From assembly GCA_025769875.1 (NCBI GenBank), contig JAGFNK010000719.1:1-24262 (forward strand): a stretch of DNA of 24,262 nucleotides. Direction: 5' to 3'. Origin of the DNA: Russula earlei. Taxonomy: Eukaryota; Basidiomycota; Agaricomycetes; Russulales; Russulaceae. Both the position numbers and the translations under genes were made by a program. Below the pieces are notes generated by a model that had not been told where the DNA came from, made no database searches, and worked only from the letters and a program-made list of their open reading frames with translations. Positions 1-9,454 of the stretch are shown in pieces. Numbering within the stretch: the stretch's first letter is position 1; every line of letters starts with the position of its first letter.

Positions 1-129
1 GTTAAAGATGAAACAACAGGGGTTAGTGATACCAAAGGAGGGGTAGATCATAACAGACATGCTCAGCTGTTAGATGGCTGGGCAGCATTGAGCAGAGAGT
101 GGCCTTAAGATTGGCCATTGTTTCCAGTA

Positions 130-156
130 GCATGAGCATGAGCATGAGCATGAGCA
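130..156. repeat. Short hexanucleotide microsatellite
   Basis: About four tandem copies of CATGAG lie in otherwise non-repetitive sequence. No reading frame around it is convincing. Confidence 0.8.
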
Positions 157-196
157 TCCAGATGAGGACTTTCTTGTCTATTGGGTACCCAAATTT

Positions 197-690
197 CTCA
201 AGGGTTCAGGTGGCATGTAGTTGTCATAATATCTGGGGAGCCATGGGTTCCATTTTTGGTGAATGTAGCCTGGTATAGGGTCCATCAGTAGGTGTGCATG
301 TGTTGCTTTGCCTTCCCAGCAAAGTGCTTTTTGAGTGTGTCCTATGTTTTTGGCTCCAACAATGCCTAGGGCAGTGTCAAGACCATGCCCATTTCATGTC
401 AGTAAAATGTGGGAAAATGCTTCACAATATTTCTGCTCCCAGTTAGTGAAGCCACTTGGGTCATTGCTGGGGTCTGGTTTTGAGTATGTCCCTTTGTGAC
501 TTTCATTAAACCATTTACTTTGAATGCCTCTATATTTGCTTCCATTGTGCATATGCAACTGTACCACCTTTGAAGAGTGGTCCATCATAACAACATTGGC
601 TGCTCATGTAATTTTTCCTGCAGCTCCTTTGGTTGCCAGTGGGAGCATTGCTGCCTCTTGTGGGCATGACATTTGTGGTTAGTGTTGGTG
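197..690 (-). pseudogene. Decayed coding trace of unknown family
   Basis: A minus-strand open stretch of 64 codons (394-588) contains a hydrophilic segment including SKWFNESHKGTYSKPDPSND. Just downstream, in another frame, is a second protein-like stretch (about 390-197) rich in Gly, Pro and Trp that includes IPGYIHQKWNPWLPRYYDNY. The composition of both looks like former coding sequence with a frameshift between them. I do not recognise the family. No start, splice sites or domain can be defined, and no neighbouring gene points to a role. It may be a transposon remnant, because the surrounding DNA is CpG-poor like the elements further right. Confidence 0.3.
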
Positions 691-786
691 TGCTCATGGT
701 TGTTTCATTATATGATTTGGAAGCTGGCGGGAGTTCATGATGTCAGGGATGACCAGGTCTCATAATCTTTTGGAGCTATAGAATAA

Positions 787-921
787 GAGCTCAGTCTTGT
801 GTATAAAAAGACTGTATTTGTCAGTTATCTAACCTATAGGAATGATAGCTATGTAGTATTTGCTCCAAAGGAGCGTAAAGGAATGTGTAGTACTGACCTC
901 AGTCTTGTGTGTTAAAAGACT
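787..921. repeat. Pair of direct repeats each holding a small hairpin
   Basis: CTCAGTCTTGTGT occurs at about 788 and again at about 898, about 110 bp apart. Each copy is followed by an AAGACTG that pairs with CAGTCTT, giving a 6-7 bp stem. The first copy has TATAAAAAG between the arms. This could be a remnant of an LTR promoter plus hairpin like those described below, but I cannot delimit an element. Confidence 0.4.
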
Positions 922-1118
922 GAGGAAACAAATGCAATAACTAATAAGGCCCCTTTTACCAACCAAGAATTCTTGAAATTTGAACTTGAACTTGGATTTC
1001 GGGATTTTCTGGGAGTGATGGGAATGACAGGTGTGATGTAAGTGACATGTGATATGTAAAATATTTTTTCTAGCCCCCTCCTTCCACTCCTTCCATGTGG
1101 GGTATGGCAAGCATGTCA

Positions 1119-1473
1119 CTAAGGCAGAAAATGTGTCACTGATGTGTGGGTGCACCTGTTTGTGCAACCCTCAACTGCCTCCGGTGTTTCATCAATCAAT
1201 GCCAGATGACTGTCAATGCTCGGGTCGTCCTTGCTCAATTTTTCCAAGCTATTCCTCAGCGGTTCAGTGGCCTGAAGAAAATTGGTTGTCTCAAGGATAC
1301 GAGCATTGCTTGGTTTTTTTGGGAGCTCATCTAAGTGCGTGTGGTATGCATCCAAGCGCTGTTCCCACTGCTCAAGCAATGTCTTTCGGTGTTGAGAATG
1401 GTCTATTGAAGGAAGGGGGTCCCCAGGATGGTGCTGCGCATCGGGACTGCCATGATACCCATTTCTTCGAGGG
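1119..1473 (-). other. Open stretch, possible exon, unknown product
   Basis: The minus strand is open for about 118 codons. It encodes a charged, probably helical segment (for example LEQWEQRLDAYHTHLDELPK near 1320-1379) that ends in a Cys/Thr-rich tail. No ATG is evident in frame upstream. A different minus frame (1403-1783) is open to the right and contains MGIMAVPMRSTILGTPFLQ, which may reflect a frameshift or a spliced junction near 1400. I do not recognise either piece. Charged composition is the only support for coding. Confidence 0.25.
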
Positions 1474-1879
1474 TGAAGTCAATTTCTGAGGAGAAAGAGG
1501 GCCTGAAGAAACACAAACGATGGAGTGATGCCAACAGCAAGGCAACATACTGCAAAAACAGAGGAGGTTCGCCATCGTTGAATGAGAATATGGATTTTTG
1601 AAAAGAAGGTTGTCGAGGGTATAACAAGACGGCGACGAGGGAGAGATTGTCGGTAACCAGTACCGGCTGGTAAATGAAATGGTGATTTGGAGGACAGCTA
1701 GAGAGAATTGTAATTGCAGGCATTGGCTTTATACTGGGGTGCGTCCACCTCCCCTCTGTCCACAGAGGCAAGATCAGGATCATGATGGCAGGTCCATAAA
1801 TTACATCCGTCGGATCATTTTAATTGATGCGACGTGGATGCAGCGACGTTCTAAGCGAGGCTTTGTATACACCTAGACT

Positions 1880-2539
1880 GAGACGTTACCCGATAACCCT
1901 TGACGCGTGCGCCATAAGCGCCAGTGGTTCTCAATAATGTTGGACATGCCCCTAGGACGTGGGCTTCGGCTACGGCTTCATCCGGACTCGGGCCGCCATC
2001 GTGTCGTCTCAAATGTGCGTCAGAATCGTGTGCGATTCAGCGTCCCTTGAACATATGCACGACAAGAAGATGATCATCCGCTTCGGGGTCGATGCGTGCT
2101 CATCTACGAAGGGTAGCACAACGACCACTAAACCCAGAATTTCTGACATGATACAGTCAGAGAAGAACAGACCTGCACAATCTGTCGACGATCTCAGAGA
2201 CACACTTGCATAAGCCTCGTCAGTTCTCCCAGCACGCAAACGGCGGCTCAGTCAGTCACCAGAGCCCATCATCAACATTGTTCGCACGGGCACTCAAGTG
2301 CCGCAAGACGCACTGCTCGAGTTGACCGCGCGATCCGCGAACGATGTCAAACGGCTGGACTGGAACGAGCTCTACCCCCAGCCGGTGCTCTCGCAGACGC
2401 CCAAGCTGCGGCCTGCATCTCGGTGTTCACGAACGCGGCACATTCACGGAGTGGCAAGAATGGCGCGTCGATGGTGCCAGTGCAGACGCAGACACAGATG
2501 CAGATGCAGACACAGATGCAGACGCAGACGAAGACGCAG
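1880..2539 (+). pseudogene. Left part of a CpG-rich host locus cut by element A
   Basis: This block has far more CpG than the transposons around it. Two plus-strand stretches share one frame: about 1959-2213, and after a TAA to about 2410, the latter including TARSANDVKRLDWNELYPQP. From 2344 another plus frame is open and passes through GTFTEWQEWRVDG into an Asp-Ala/Asp-Thr hexanucleotide repeat at 2479-2539. Element A enters that repeat at 2540. Removing A and one copy of its CGCAG duplication keeps this last frame open into the right half (from 9956). An intron or frameshift near 2400 would be needed to link the upstream frame to the repeat frame. I do not recognise the protein. Confidence 0.4.
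2479..2539 (+). repeat. Left half of split hexanucleotide coding repeat
   Basis: Tandem GCAGAC/GCAGAT/ACAGAC-type units encode alternating Asp with Ala or Thr in the +1 frame. The tract ends at the target-site duplication CGCAG (2535-2539) and continues beyond element A at 9951. Confidence 0.85.
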
Positions 2540-3035
2540 TGTCACCGACTGGGAGCGGTTGTCGCTGACAAATCAGTCCACGCGCGAGGTGAGCGCAGCG
2601 AGTCGAGCAGGACGCTTAAGTCTCTGCGGATTTCGAGGATCTCAGAGACAATATTGCCAGAGCAAATATGTTCTGCGGAGAGGGGAGGTTATGAATAAGT
2701 CTTCGCGTTAGGAAGACTTATGATTGAAGAAGATTTCGAATGATTTGCTTGATTGCTTACAAGCCTACAAGTTCTGAAGCAGGAATCCAGTGATATTCAC
2801 AGGAGAACAAGCTTAGGGCTTGTTCTTATCAAATGGCAGTCTTATATACATGTGAAGTACTATATCAAATAGTATTCGCAAGGCAGTGGTGAGGCAATCA
2901 TACTGGAACATGCGGGAAGCATCTGGTACACACAAGACTTGTTAAGAGAGTCATAGGACACACAGTAAACTCAAGACATGTCCAGGTAGGCTTATCCGGT
3001 TGCTGGTCTGATGTGATTTACTGGTTCTTGTGACA
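2540..3035 (-). repeat. Element A 3' LTR (left copy)
   Basis: 496 bp, TG...CA ends with TGTCAC/GTGACA inverted tips. It pairs with 9455-9950. The outer (left) 200 bp keep many more CpGs than the same part of the other copy. A minus-strand TATATAAG motif precedes the AGAACAAGC/GCTTGTTCT hairpin, as in the 5' copy. Confidence 0.97.
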
Positions 3036-3055
3036 TTACCCCCTTGTTAAGGTCT
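3036..3055 (-). other. Element A polypurine tract
   Basis: On the minus strand AACAAGGGGGTAA abuts the TGTCAC start of the 3' LTR, the expected place for the plus-strand primer of reverse transcription. The 19 bases 3037-3055 recur exactly at 5710-5728 inside pol. Confidence 0.8.
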
Positions 3056-3113
3056 AACCTATATAGGGGAGAACATTTGAAACGCAACGGTGAGTGTGAT
3101 AGTGAAGTTGGTC

Positions 3114-4319
3114 TCAAAGGACTCGACATATTTTATGTGGTTTGCACCATCGATGGGGAGCTCTGCAAAGGTCTGCTCTATGTCCATGGTGGTTGCAGAG
3201 GACACAGGTGGTGATTTTAGGACAGTTGACGGTGTCATGTCCACCGTCAAGACACCAGGAGCATTTGTTGGAAGTACAGGGGGAGAACTGATACCATGGG
3301 TCTGTAATTGCTTCTTTGGCATCCTTGTGTTCTTGTTCGGTCAGCTGTGGCATGGACTGAAATAGGATTCTGGGTTCGAGTCTAGTTTTGGCATTAGCCT
3401 TTGCCAACTTGACTTCACTGTCTCGAATCTCCCACAGCACGTTGTGGTAATGTCCCCTAGCCGTGACAAGGTGGTTGGCCATCTGTTGTGCTTTTTTGAT
3501 GGCGAACTGATAGTGAAGGACCTCAGCTTCAAGAGACAGGTCCTCCTTGAAGGTGAGGGCCTCGTTTACAGCCTTTGTGTGTCTGAGCCCTTCTCAAAAT
3601 AGAAATGCGTCTTTTGTTGTTAAGAGGGGATGAGGGTAGGGGTCGGCACGAGCTCGGATTGAGATTCGGTGAGGTAGGACATCCAGGACCATATGTCGCA
3701 ATGACTGATGGGGAATCCGTTGATTAGATCGGGGTAGAACGAATCGTGGGGGGAATGGTGTCATCTTCATTTCCTGGGTCGGGAATTAAATTAAGATGTC
3801 AAGCCCTAAGTTTCCTTCCATCCAGCCATCTCCTAGTTCTTGTAGTTCAGCTGTGGTGTCTGTTCCAGGGGCCACAGGTGTTACATAGGCAGGGGGTGGA
3901 GTGTTGTTGTCATGTGATGGTATTGGGATGAGGGTTTTGTTGGGGAGTACTAGGTTTACTAGTTGTTGAGGGATAGGCATGTCAAGTCAAGGGGGAATGG
4001 GAAGAGGATCAGGGGAGGGAGAGCGAACATGATAGGATGGGCTGTGGGCAATGGGAGAATTAGTTCCTCTGGTAGGAGAACGGTTGCCAAAGGCTCGTAG
4101 TATGGTGGGTAGGTTTTCTTCATGCCAGAGTTCTTGGGCTTGTGCTATCATCGCCACATGTCATGCAGCGTGTCATACCAGTAATCGAGCATTGATAGTG
4201 GCGGCCATAGATGGGGATGGCTCTCTGGAAATTGGTAGGGGAATAAGGGTTGGAGTGTATGGAGGAGTGGGGACAAGGGTAGCGGAGGAAGTAGTGGGTG
4301 AATTGGCGTTGGAAGACAT
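3114..4319 (-). pseudogene. Element A accessory ORF with tandem CCHC zinc knuckles
   Basis: A 402-codon frame starts at an ATG about 50 nt after the pol stop and ends at 3114. The N-terminal third is rich in Ser/Pro/Thr (MSSNANSPTTSSATLVPTPP). The middle has a stretch with the pattern RISIRARADPYPHPLL, then a long predicted helix (about 3380-3580, Ala/Glu/Lys/Gln-rich). The C-terminus holds two exact C-x2-C-x4-H-x4-C knuckles, CSWCLDGGHDTVNC and CVLCNHHGHRADLC, then a CKPHKIC tail. The frame is broken by four TGA codons (4173, 4161, 3987, 3594) and a TAA (3786). About 3700-3790 reads better in another frame. Knuckles of this type bind nucleic acid, so a second Gag-like or chaperone role is possible, but that is inference. 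Element B has an ORF in the same place. Confidence 0.75.
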
Positions 4320-4571
4320 GTTGGGAGAGGAAGGAACATTAGTCGAGTATGGCAATCCTTTCCTTCTTTTTATACTTTGGATTGTCCAGCCGTAGCAGAG
4401 TAGAATTCTTTGAGAAGTTGAGGGGCATTGAGGTTATGGTGGTCGACCCATGAGTCATCTGATGATGGGTAGCCTTTCCAGTGTACAAGGTATTGGAGTT
4501 TACATGTCTGTCCGAACCTTCTAGCATCTAGAATTGCTTCAATTTCGTATTCTTCCTCATTATCGATGATC

Positions 4572-4583
4572 AGGGGGGGGGGG
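4572..4583 (-). other. G11 homopolymer with frameshift before the chromodomain
   Basis: A run of 11 G (C on the coding strand) separates the integrase C-terminal frame from the chromodomain frame, indicating a slippage indel in this copy or a sequencing artefact. Confidence 0.6.
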
Positions 4584-5709
4584 TCGTGTGAATGGTGTGC
4601 CATATTCCTCCGTCTCTATATATGGTAGGAGTAGGTTGACATGAAAGATGTCATGTATTTTCATGGATGGTGGAAGTTGGAGTTGGTAAGCGACTTTGGA
4701 AATCTTTTTACGATGGGAAAGGGTCCATAACGTTTTGGGGTTAGTTTGTGATTTCCTTGTGTCTTGAGGTTTTACCTTCTAGCCATACAAGGGTTCCTTC
4801 TTTCATTTCCGGGGGTGTCAGGTTTAGAGGTTGTTGTTTATGCTCTAAGAGTTGTTGTGCATCGTGTCTGGATTGTTCTAGTTATTTGAGGCGATCAGTG
4901 GAGGCGGGGACATTATTGTCCTTGAGGTTTATGTTGATCTGGGGTCTGAATCCCATGAGGAGTTCGTGTGGTGATTGTTATAATAAGTTGTTTTTCCATG
5001 AGTTGTGTGCATATTCCGCAATGGGGAGCATTTTCGCCCAGGAGTGTGGATGGGTCGTGGTCCAGGGTCTTAGATATTGTTCCAACCAGGCATTCATTCT
5101 CTTGGTTTGTCCGTCGGTTTGGGGGTGGAATGTGGTTGACATGTTTTGTTTGATGCCTAGACTTTTACATAAGGCTTTGGAGAAGTTTGATGTGAATTGA
5201 GGGTCTCTGTCGGATATGATTCTTTTAGGGGTGCCAAACCAGGGCACAAGGTGTTTTAGATACTCGTGTGCAACACCTGTTCCATCAATTGTTTTGTTGC
5301 ATGGGATGAATTTGGTTGCTTTGGAACATCCTTGATCGATGATGGTGAGAATGCTGTCAAATCCTTCTGATTTGGGTAGGTCAGTGATATGGTCCATTGA
5401 TACGTATTGGAAAGGGCCTTGTTCAACGTGTGTGTCAAGTAGAAAGGCCATGGCTCTTTTTCTTGGTAAGTTAGTTTTGGATTCTTGGCATTTGGCGCAA
5501 CCTTTTACATATTGCTCTACAAATTGTCGTAGTTTGGGTCCTTCATAGTGTTGTTTGACTAAGTCCCATGTATTGGCTATTCCAGGGTGTCCTGCAGGTG
5601 GGGCATCATGGAATTGTTGTAAAACTTCTCATCATTTGTCTAGTTTGTTAGGTAGGTAAATCTTTTGTGTAAAACTTTCAGGTGGGAGAAGGGTAGTTTT
5701 TTGTTCTTC

Positions 5710-5728
5710 TACCCCCTTGTTAAGGTCT
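5710..5728 (-). other. Candidate central polypurine tract in pol
   Basis: These 19 bases are identical to 3037-3055 at the 3' polypurine tract (coding-strand core CTTAACAAGGGGGTA). They encode Asp-Leu-Asn-Lys-Gly-Val in the linker between RNase H and integrase, close to the middle of the element. Confidence 0.5.
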
Positions 5729-7682
5729 TTGCGATGAGAAAGGGTGTTGGCAATGGTGTGGGTGTGTCTGGGGACGTGTTCCATGGTTACGTTGAAGTCT
5801 TGCATATATTGCATCCATCTTGCCTGTCATCCAGTTAGTTTCTGTGGTTCTTTGAAGTATGTGGGGTTTTTGTGGTCTGTCCTTATTTGGACAGGTTTTT
5901 CTGTGCCTAGGAAGAATGGTCGGCCACTTTTGAGACCGAAGATGATGGCAGCCAGTTCTTTGTCATGTGCATCATAGTTTCTTTCCGCATCTAGTAATGT
6001 TCTTGAATAGAATGCTATAGGATGGAGTCCATCTTCATGTTCTTGAGAGATGACTGCCCCTATGGCAAATCCTGATGTATTGGTGTCAAGAATGAATTGT
6101 TTAGTCCAATTTGGAGTTCATAGGACTGGGTAAGATACACATGCATCTTTTAACGATTGGAATGCCTGTTCTTCCTTGGGTGTCCATTCCCATTGTCTGT
6201 TCTTTTTTGTTAGGTCGTTGAGAGGTCTGGCTTTTATTGAGAAATTTGGGATAAAGTTGCGATAGAAGTTGCAGAATCCTAGGAAACTTCAGACTTCCTT
6301 TAACATCTTTGGTGTAGGCCAGTCTTTGATTCCTTTGACCTTGACTGGATCCATGGTGATTTTTCCTTCACCAATAATTACTCCTAGGTATTCAACCTTC
6401 CTTTTGTGGAATTGACATTTCTCCGGTTTGAGGTATAGGTCATGTTGTTTCAATTTTGACAAGATGTGTTTGACTTTAGATTTATGTTTTTCTTCATCGT
6501 TTTCTGTAGCGATGATGATATCATCCATATAAATTTTGAGCCATCCTTGGGCAAGCTCTTCTTGAAAGATATCATCCATCATGGTTTGGAAGGTCACTGG
6601 GGAGTTGGTTAGTCCAAAGAACATTACTGTTGGTTCGAACAATCCGTCGCTGGTTTTGAAGGCTGCTTTCCATTCATCTTCTTCTTTGATCCTAATATTG
6701 TTGTAGCCCCATCTAATGTCAAGTTTAGTGAAGAGTTCTTTGCCTGCCAAGGCATGTATCAATTCTGGGATTAAAGGGAGTGGATAGACATTAGGTATCA
6801 TCCATTTGTTCAAGTTCCTGTAGTCTTGTACCGGTTGGAATTTACCATCCTTTTTTTTGATTAGAAAGAAGCTGCTTGCATATGGTGAATTGGACCTTCT
6901 GATTCATTTTAGTTGCAGATTTTGTTCAAGGAATTTCCCTTGCTCTTCTTTCTCTTTGGGTGAGAGAGGGTATACTCTGCAATTGATTGTTGTGGGGGCA
7001 TCGGGTTTAAGATCAATAGCGTGGTCCCATTTCCTTGGTCCAGGGAACCTTTCTGATTCCTGTCCTCCAAAAACTTGGCCATAGACATGATATTGAGAGG
7101 GGACTATTTGTTGCCAAGTTAGTTGCCTTGATTCTACTTGGGATTCCGCTAGTTGTTGGGCAATTGTAGTTTTTCGTAATTTGGTTTGTACCCAAAGTTT
7201 GTCACCCTCCTCCCATTCAGTGATATTTTTTATCCATTCTGGTGTTTCTTCGTCTCCAGATAGGATTATTCTCCCCATTAATGTTCCTTTGGTCCAGTTG
7301 ATCTTAGGGTTCGTTGATTCAAGCAAAGGGTATCCTAAGATCAGGTCATCTTGTCTGATGTCCACTATGAGGAACTGGTGTTTGCCTTTTTGTCCTAGTA
7401 GTCTCAGTTCTAAATCCACTGCTTGAGGAAATTTTCCTAGACGATTGGGAGTATTGTCGACATTCTTTACTATCCTGGGTGTTGACAATTTTTGTGTTTT
7501 CAGTTGGAGTTCATTAGTTATTTTTGGGGATATGAAGCATTCGGTTGCTCCACTGTCAATCAATGCAACTTTCTTTTCAGCTTTTGAGGTTCCAACATAT
7601 ATAGTCAAATTGACCTGCATTGACTTTCTTGTAGTATTATACACATTGGTGGTACCTAAGGCCTGAGCGATCGCCGATATGC

Positions 7683-9374
7683 TCAGGTGTCCAAAAAATC
7701 CTCTTTCTCATCATCGCTGGCTTCTCCAGTCAGCATCTTGATGAATTCTTCTCTCTCTTCTTTGGAGAGGGCTTTAGCAGCCTTTGCTACTTTAGCAGTT
7801 GCGCTCTCCTCAACGATTTCGACAATGGAGGATTCGGATGTGGTGTTGGTTACCTCTGCTGCGCGTGTGTGCATTGCTTCGTGTTTCAGTTTTGTGGGGC
7901 AATCTCTGGCAAGGTGTCCTTGTTTTGAACAGTGGAAACACCTCCCTTTGGCGCGGTGTTTTTCTTTGTCGGCTTCAGTGATTGCTTTGTGTGCTGCGCC
8001 AGTGCTTGTGTCCATCGCATTCGGGTTGCGAGGTGGTAGGTGTGCACGTGGCGTGGTGGCATTGTTGGTGGCGTTGCTGCGTGTGCCCCAGGTGGAAAGG
8101 CGAGCCCAGGGGCGGTTTGGGTTTGTGTTGCAATTGTGCATGTTAGCGTGATTGGTGAGGACCGTGCGTTTATGCATCCAGATGCAATGTTGCTTCTGGG
8201 CACCGGAGATCCACTCTTGAAAGGTGGTTGGATCTTCTTGACTAATGATTGCTTCGACTAGTGGTTTGGGGAGGCCACACATGAACAGGTGCATGACCAT
8301 TGGGTCATCTGTGTGTAGAGATCCTTGTCGAGCTAACAACTCGAAGTTAGCTATATACTCATCCAAATTATTGTCCTTCATTTTAAGTTTGTGTAGTTGG
8401 TCTTGCGCGTGTTCGCATTTGGTGTAATCGGTAAATACTCATTTGAATTGTTGCTCTATAGCTTGCCAGGCAGTGAGGCCAAAGGGAATTTCATCTGGGT
8501 CAAGCATGACCTTTTCGAGCCACTCGTCCATTGCTTCGACCCAACCGTCGACGCGAGGTCCTTCCATTAACAATAGAAAGTAGGCACATTTCTTGATGGG
8601 GTGTTGAGCAATTTTACTGTCAAAATTCATTCACATGAAGCATCAGAATGTGGTGAGGAATGTGTGAGTGCGCGCATGATCACTGTTGAATGCCTTCGGG
8701 GGCATGCCTTCGAGTTTGCCGTTGTCTGAGGGGCATGCGTTGCGGTCATAATGAGCAAAATTGTCGTAGTCATCAGGGTCCGGACTTGGAGGTCGCCTTC
8801 TGTGTCCTCCGAAATCTTGGAACAAGGATGGGCATGGGTATGCCTGCGCCATCCTGGATGACGCAAGTTGTTGAGGTATTTGCACTGGTGGTTCTTCTGG
8901 TTCATCGGCCATGACGAGAAGTTGCGTCATGGTTTTGGGTTCTTGTTCCATGGGTTCGGCAGGTGCAGGTCCAGGGGTTGGGGCATGGGACGGATTCTTC
9001 AAGTTTGGGATTGGTTCTCCTGATTTGATAAGCTGTTCCATGTCAAGACCTTTGAGGGGATCGGAGGTTAGTCCGAGAGCCGGGCGTGCGACGTGACAAG
9101 CTTCGAAATAGTCTTCACGGCATCAAATTTCGAACCATACACTGTAGAGGGTTCCAAGGCCAACTTTGGCCTTCCTGTAATAAGTGTAGTATCTGGTCCA
9201 AGGTACACTGTTTACTCCTACTCTGAGGAAGTGAGCATTTTCTCTGAAGGTTTCAGGGACAAGTGTGTCGTCGAGGTCTGGGTTTAGCTTGAAGGGACAT
9301 TTGAGTTTCTTTAGTCCCTCTTCTATAGGTTTTCCTTGTCCTTTGAACCTCCAGTCTCTAGCCATGGAAGTCAT
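7683..9374 (-). pseudogene. gag: Element A gag
   Basis: One frame of 564 codons runs from ATG at 9374 to the TGA at 7683. It is broken only by four TGA codons at 9123, 8643, 8631 and 8439. The N-terminal segment (MTSMARDWRFKGQG) is basic. A Pro-rich linker follows (about 9020-8760), then a capsid-like helical region (about 8630-8220, including EGPRVDGWVEAMDEWLEKVM), a basic Asn/Thr/Arg stretch, one C-x2-C-x4-H-x4-C knuckle (CFHCSKQGHLARDC, 7899-7940, about residues 479-492) and an acidic tail. Gag packages the RNA and forms the virus-like particle. An in-frame start at 9365 is also possible. All four stops lie where CGA to TGA is the simplest change. Confidence 0.9.
7692..7698 (-). promoter_or_regulatory. 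Gag-pol -1 frameshift slip site
   Basis: On the coding strand the last gag codons read GAT TTT TTG GAC ACC TGA. T-TTT-TTG fits the X-XXY-YYZ slippery heptamer. The pol frame, open across this point and into the protease, is the gag frame minus one. The slip site sits two codons before the gag stop. No downstream pseudoknot was checked. Confidence 0.6.
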
Positions 9375-9440
9375 CTTTCGAAAATCGCTGTATTTAGGGG
9401 TGGATGCATGTGTACATGTTCAGGGTCAAGGGTTCAAAAG

Positions 9441-9452
9441 TAAGCTTGTTCT
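9441..9452 (-). other. Element A primer-binding position, self-primer type
   Basis: Two bases inside the 5' LTR the minus strand reads AGAACAAGCTTA. It does not start with TGG as a tRNA-primed site would. It is the exact reverse complement of TAAGCTTGTTCT in the LTR (9729 down to 9718), which begins 34 nt after the first base of the TATA box, at the likely RNA 5' end. This is the arrangement used by self-priming Tf1-type elements. Confidence 0.65.
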
Positions 9453-9454
9453 AA

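Larger units (their letters stand above)
4370..7692 (-). pseudogene. pol: Element A pol: protease, RT, RNase H, integrase, chromodomain
   Basis: The frame begins after the -1 slip site at the end of gag. Aspartic protease: ALIDSGATE (Asp at 7555-7557). Reverse transcriptase: LDIRWGYNN and the active-site YMDD (6520-6531). RNase H: ERNYDAHDKELAAI and IRTDHKNP are kept, but the first acidic site reads DTNTS (Asn at 6079-6081). Integrase: complete HHCC finger (about 5610-5475), Asp in SMDHITD and ISDRD, but the DDE glutamate is Lys at 5101-5103 (GQTKR). Chromodomain: LQYLVHWKGYPSSDDSWVDH near 4400-4520, stop at 4370. In-frame TGA codons sit at 6904, 6289, 6118, 5827, 5632 and 5629. A one-base slip near 4705 and an 11-G run near 4573 shift the frame before the chromodomain. 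The product would normally be a polyprotein cleaved by its own protease. Confidence 0.95.

Noticed and set aside
3059..3322. 87-codon minus ORF at the 3' end of element A
   Set aside because: It overlaps the zinc-knuckle ORF in another frame. The two exact CCHC motifs identify the other frame as the real one.
3114..9374. TGA read as an amino acid (altered code or selenocysteine)
   Set aside because: The positions correspond to Arg rather than Trp in related pol proteins, gag and pol also end at TGA, and frameshifts and lost catalytic residues show simple decay.
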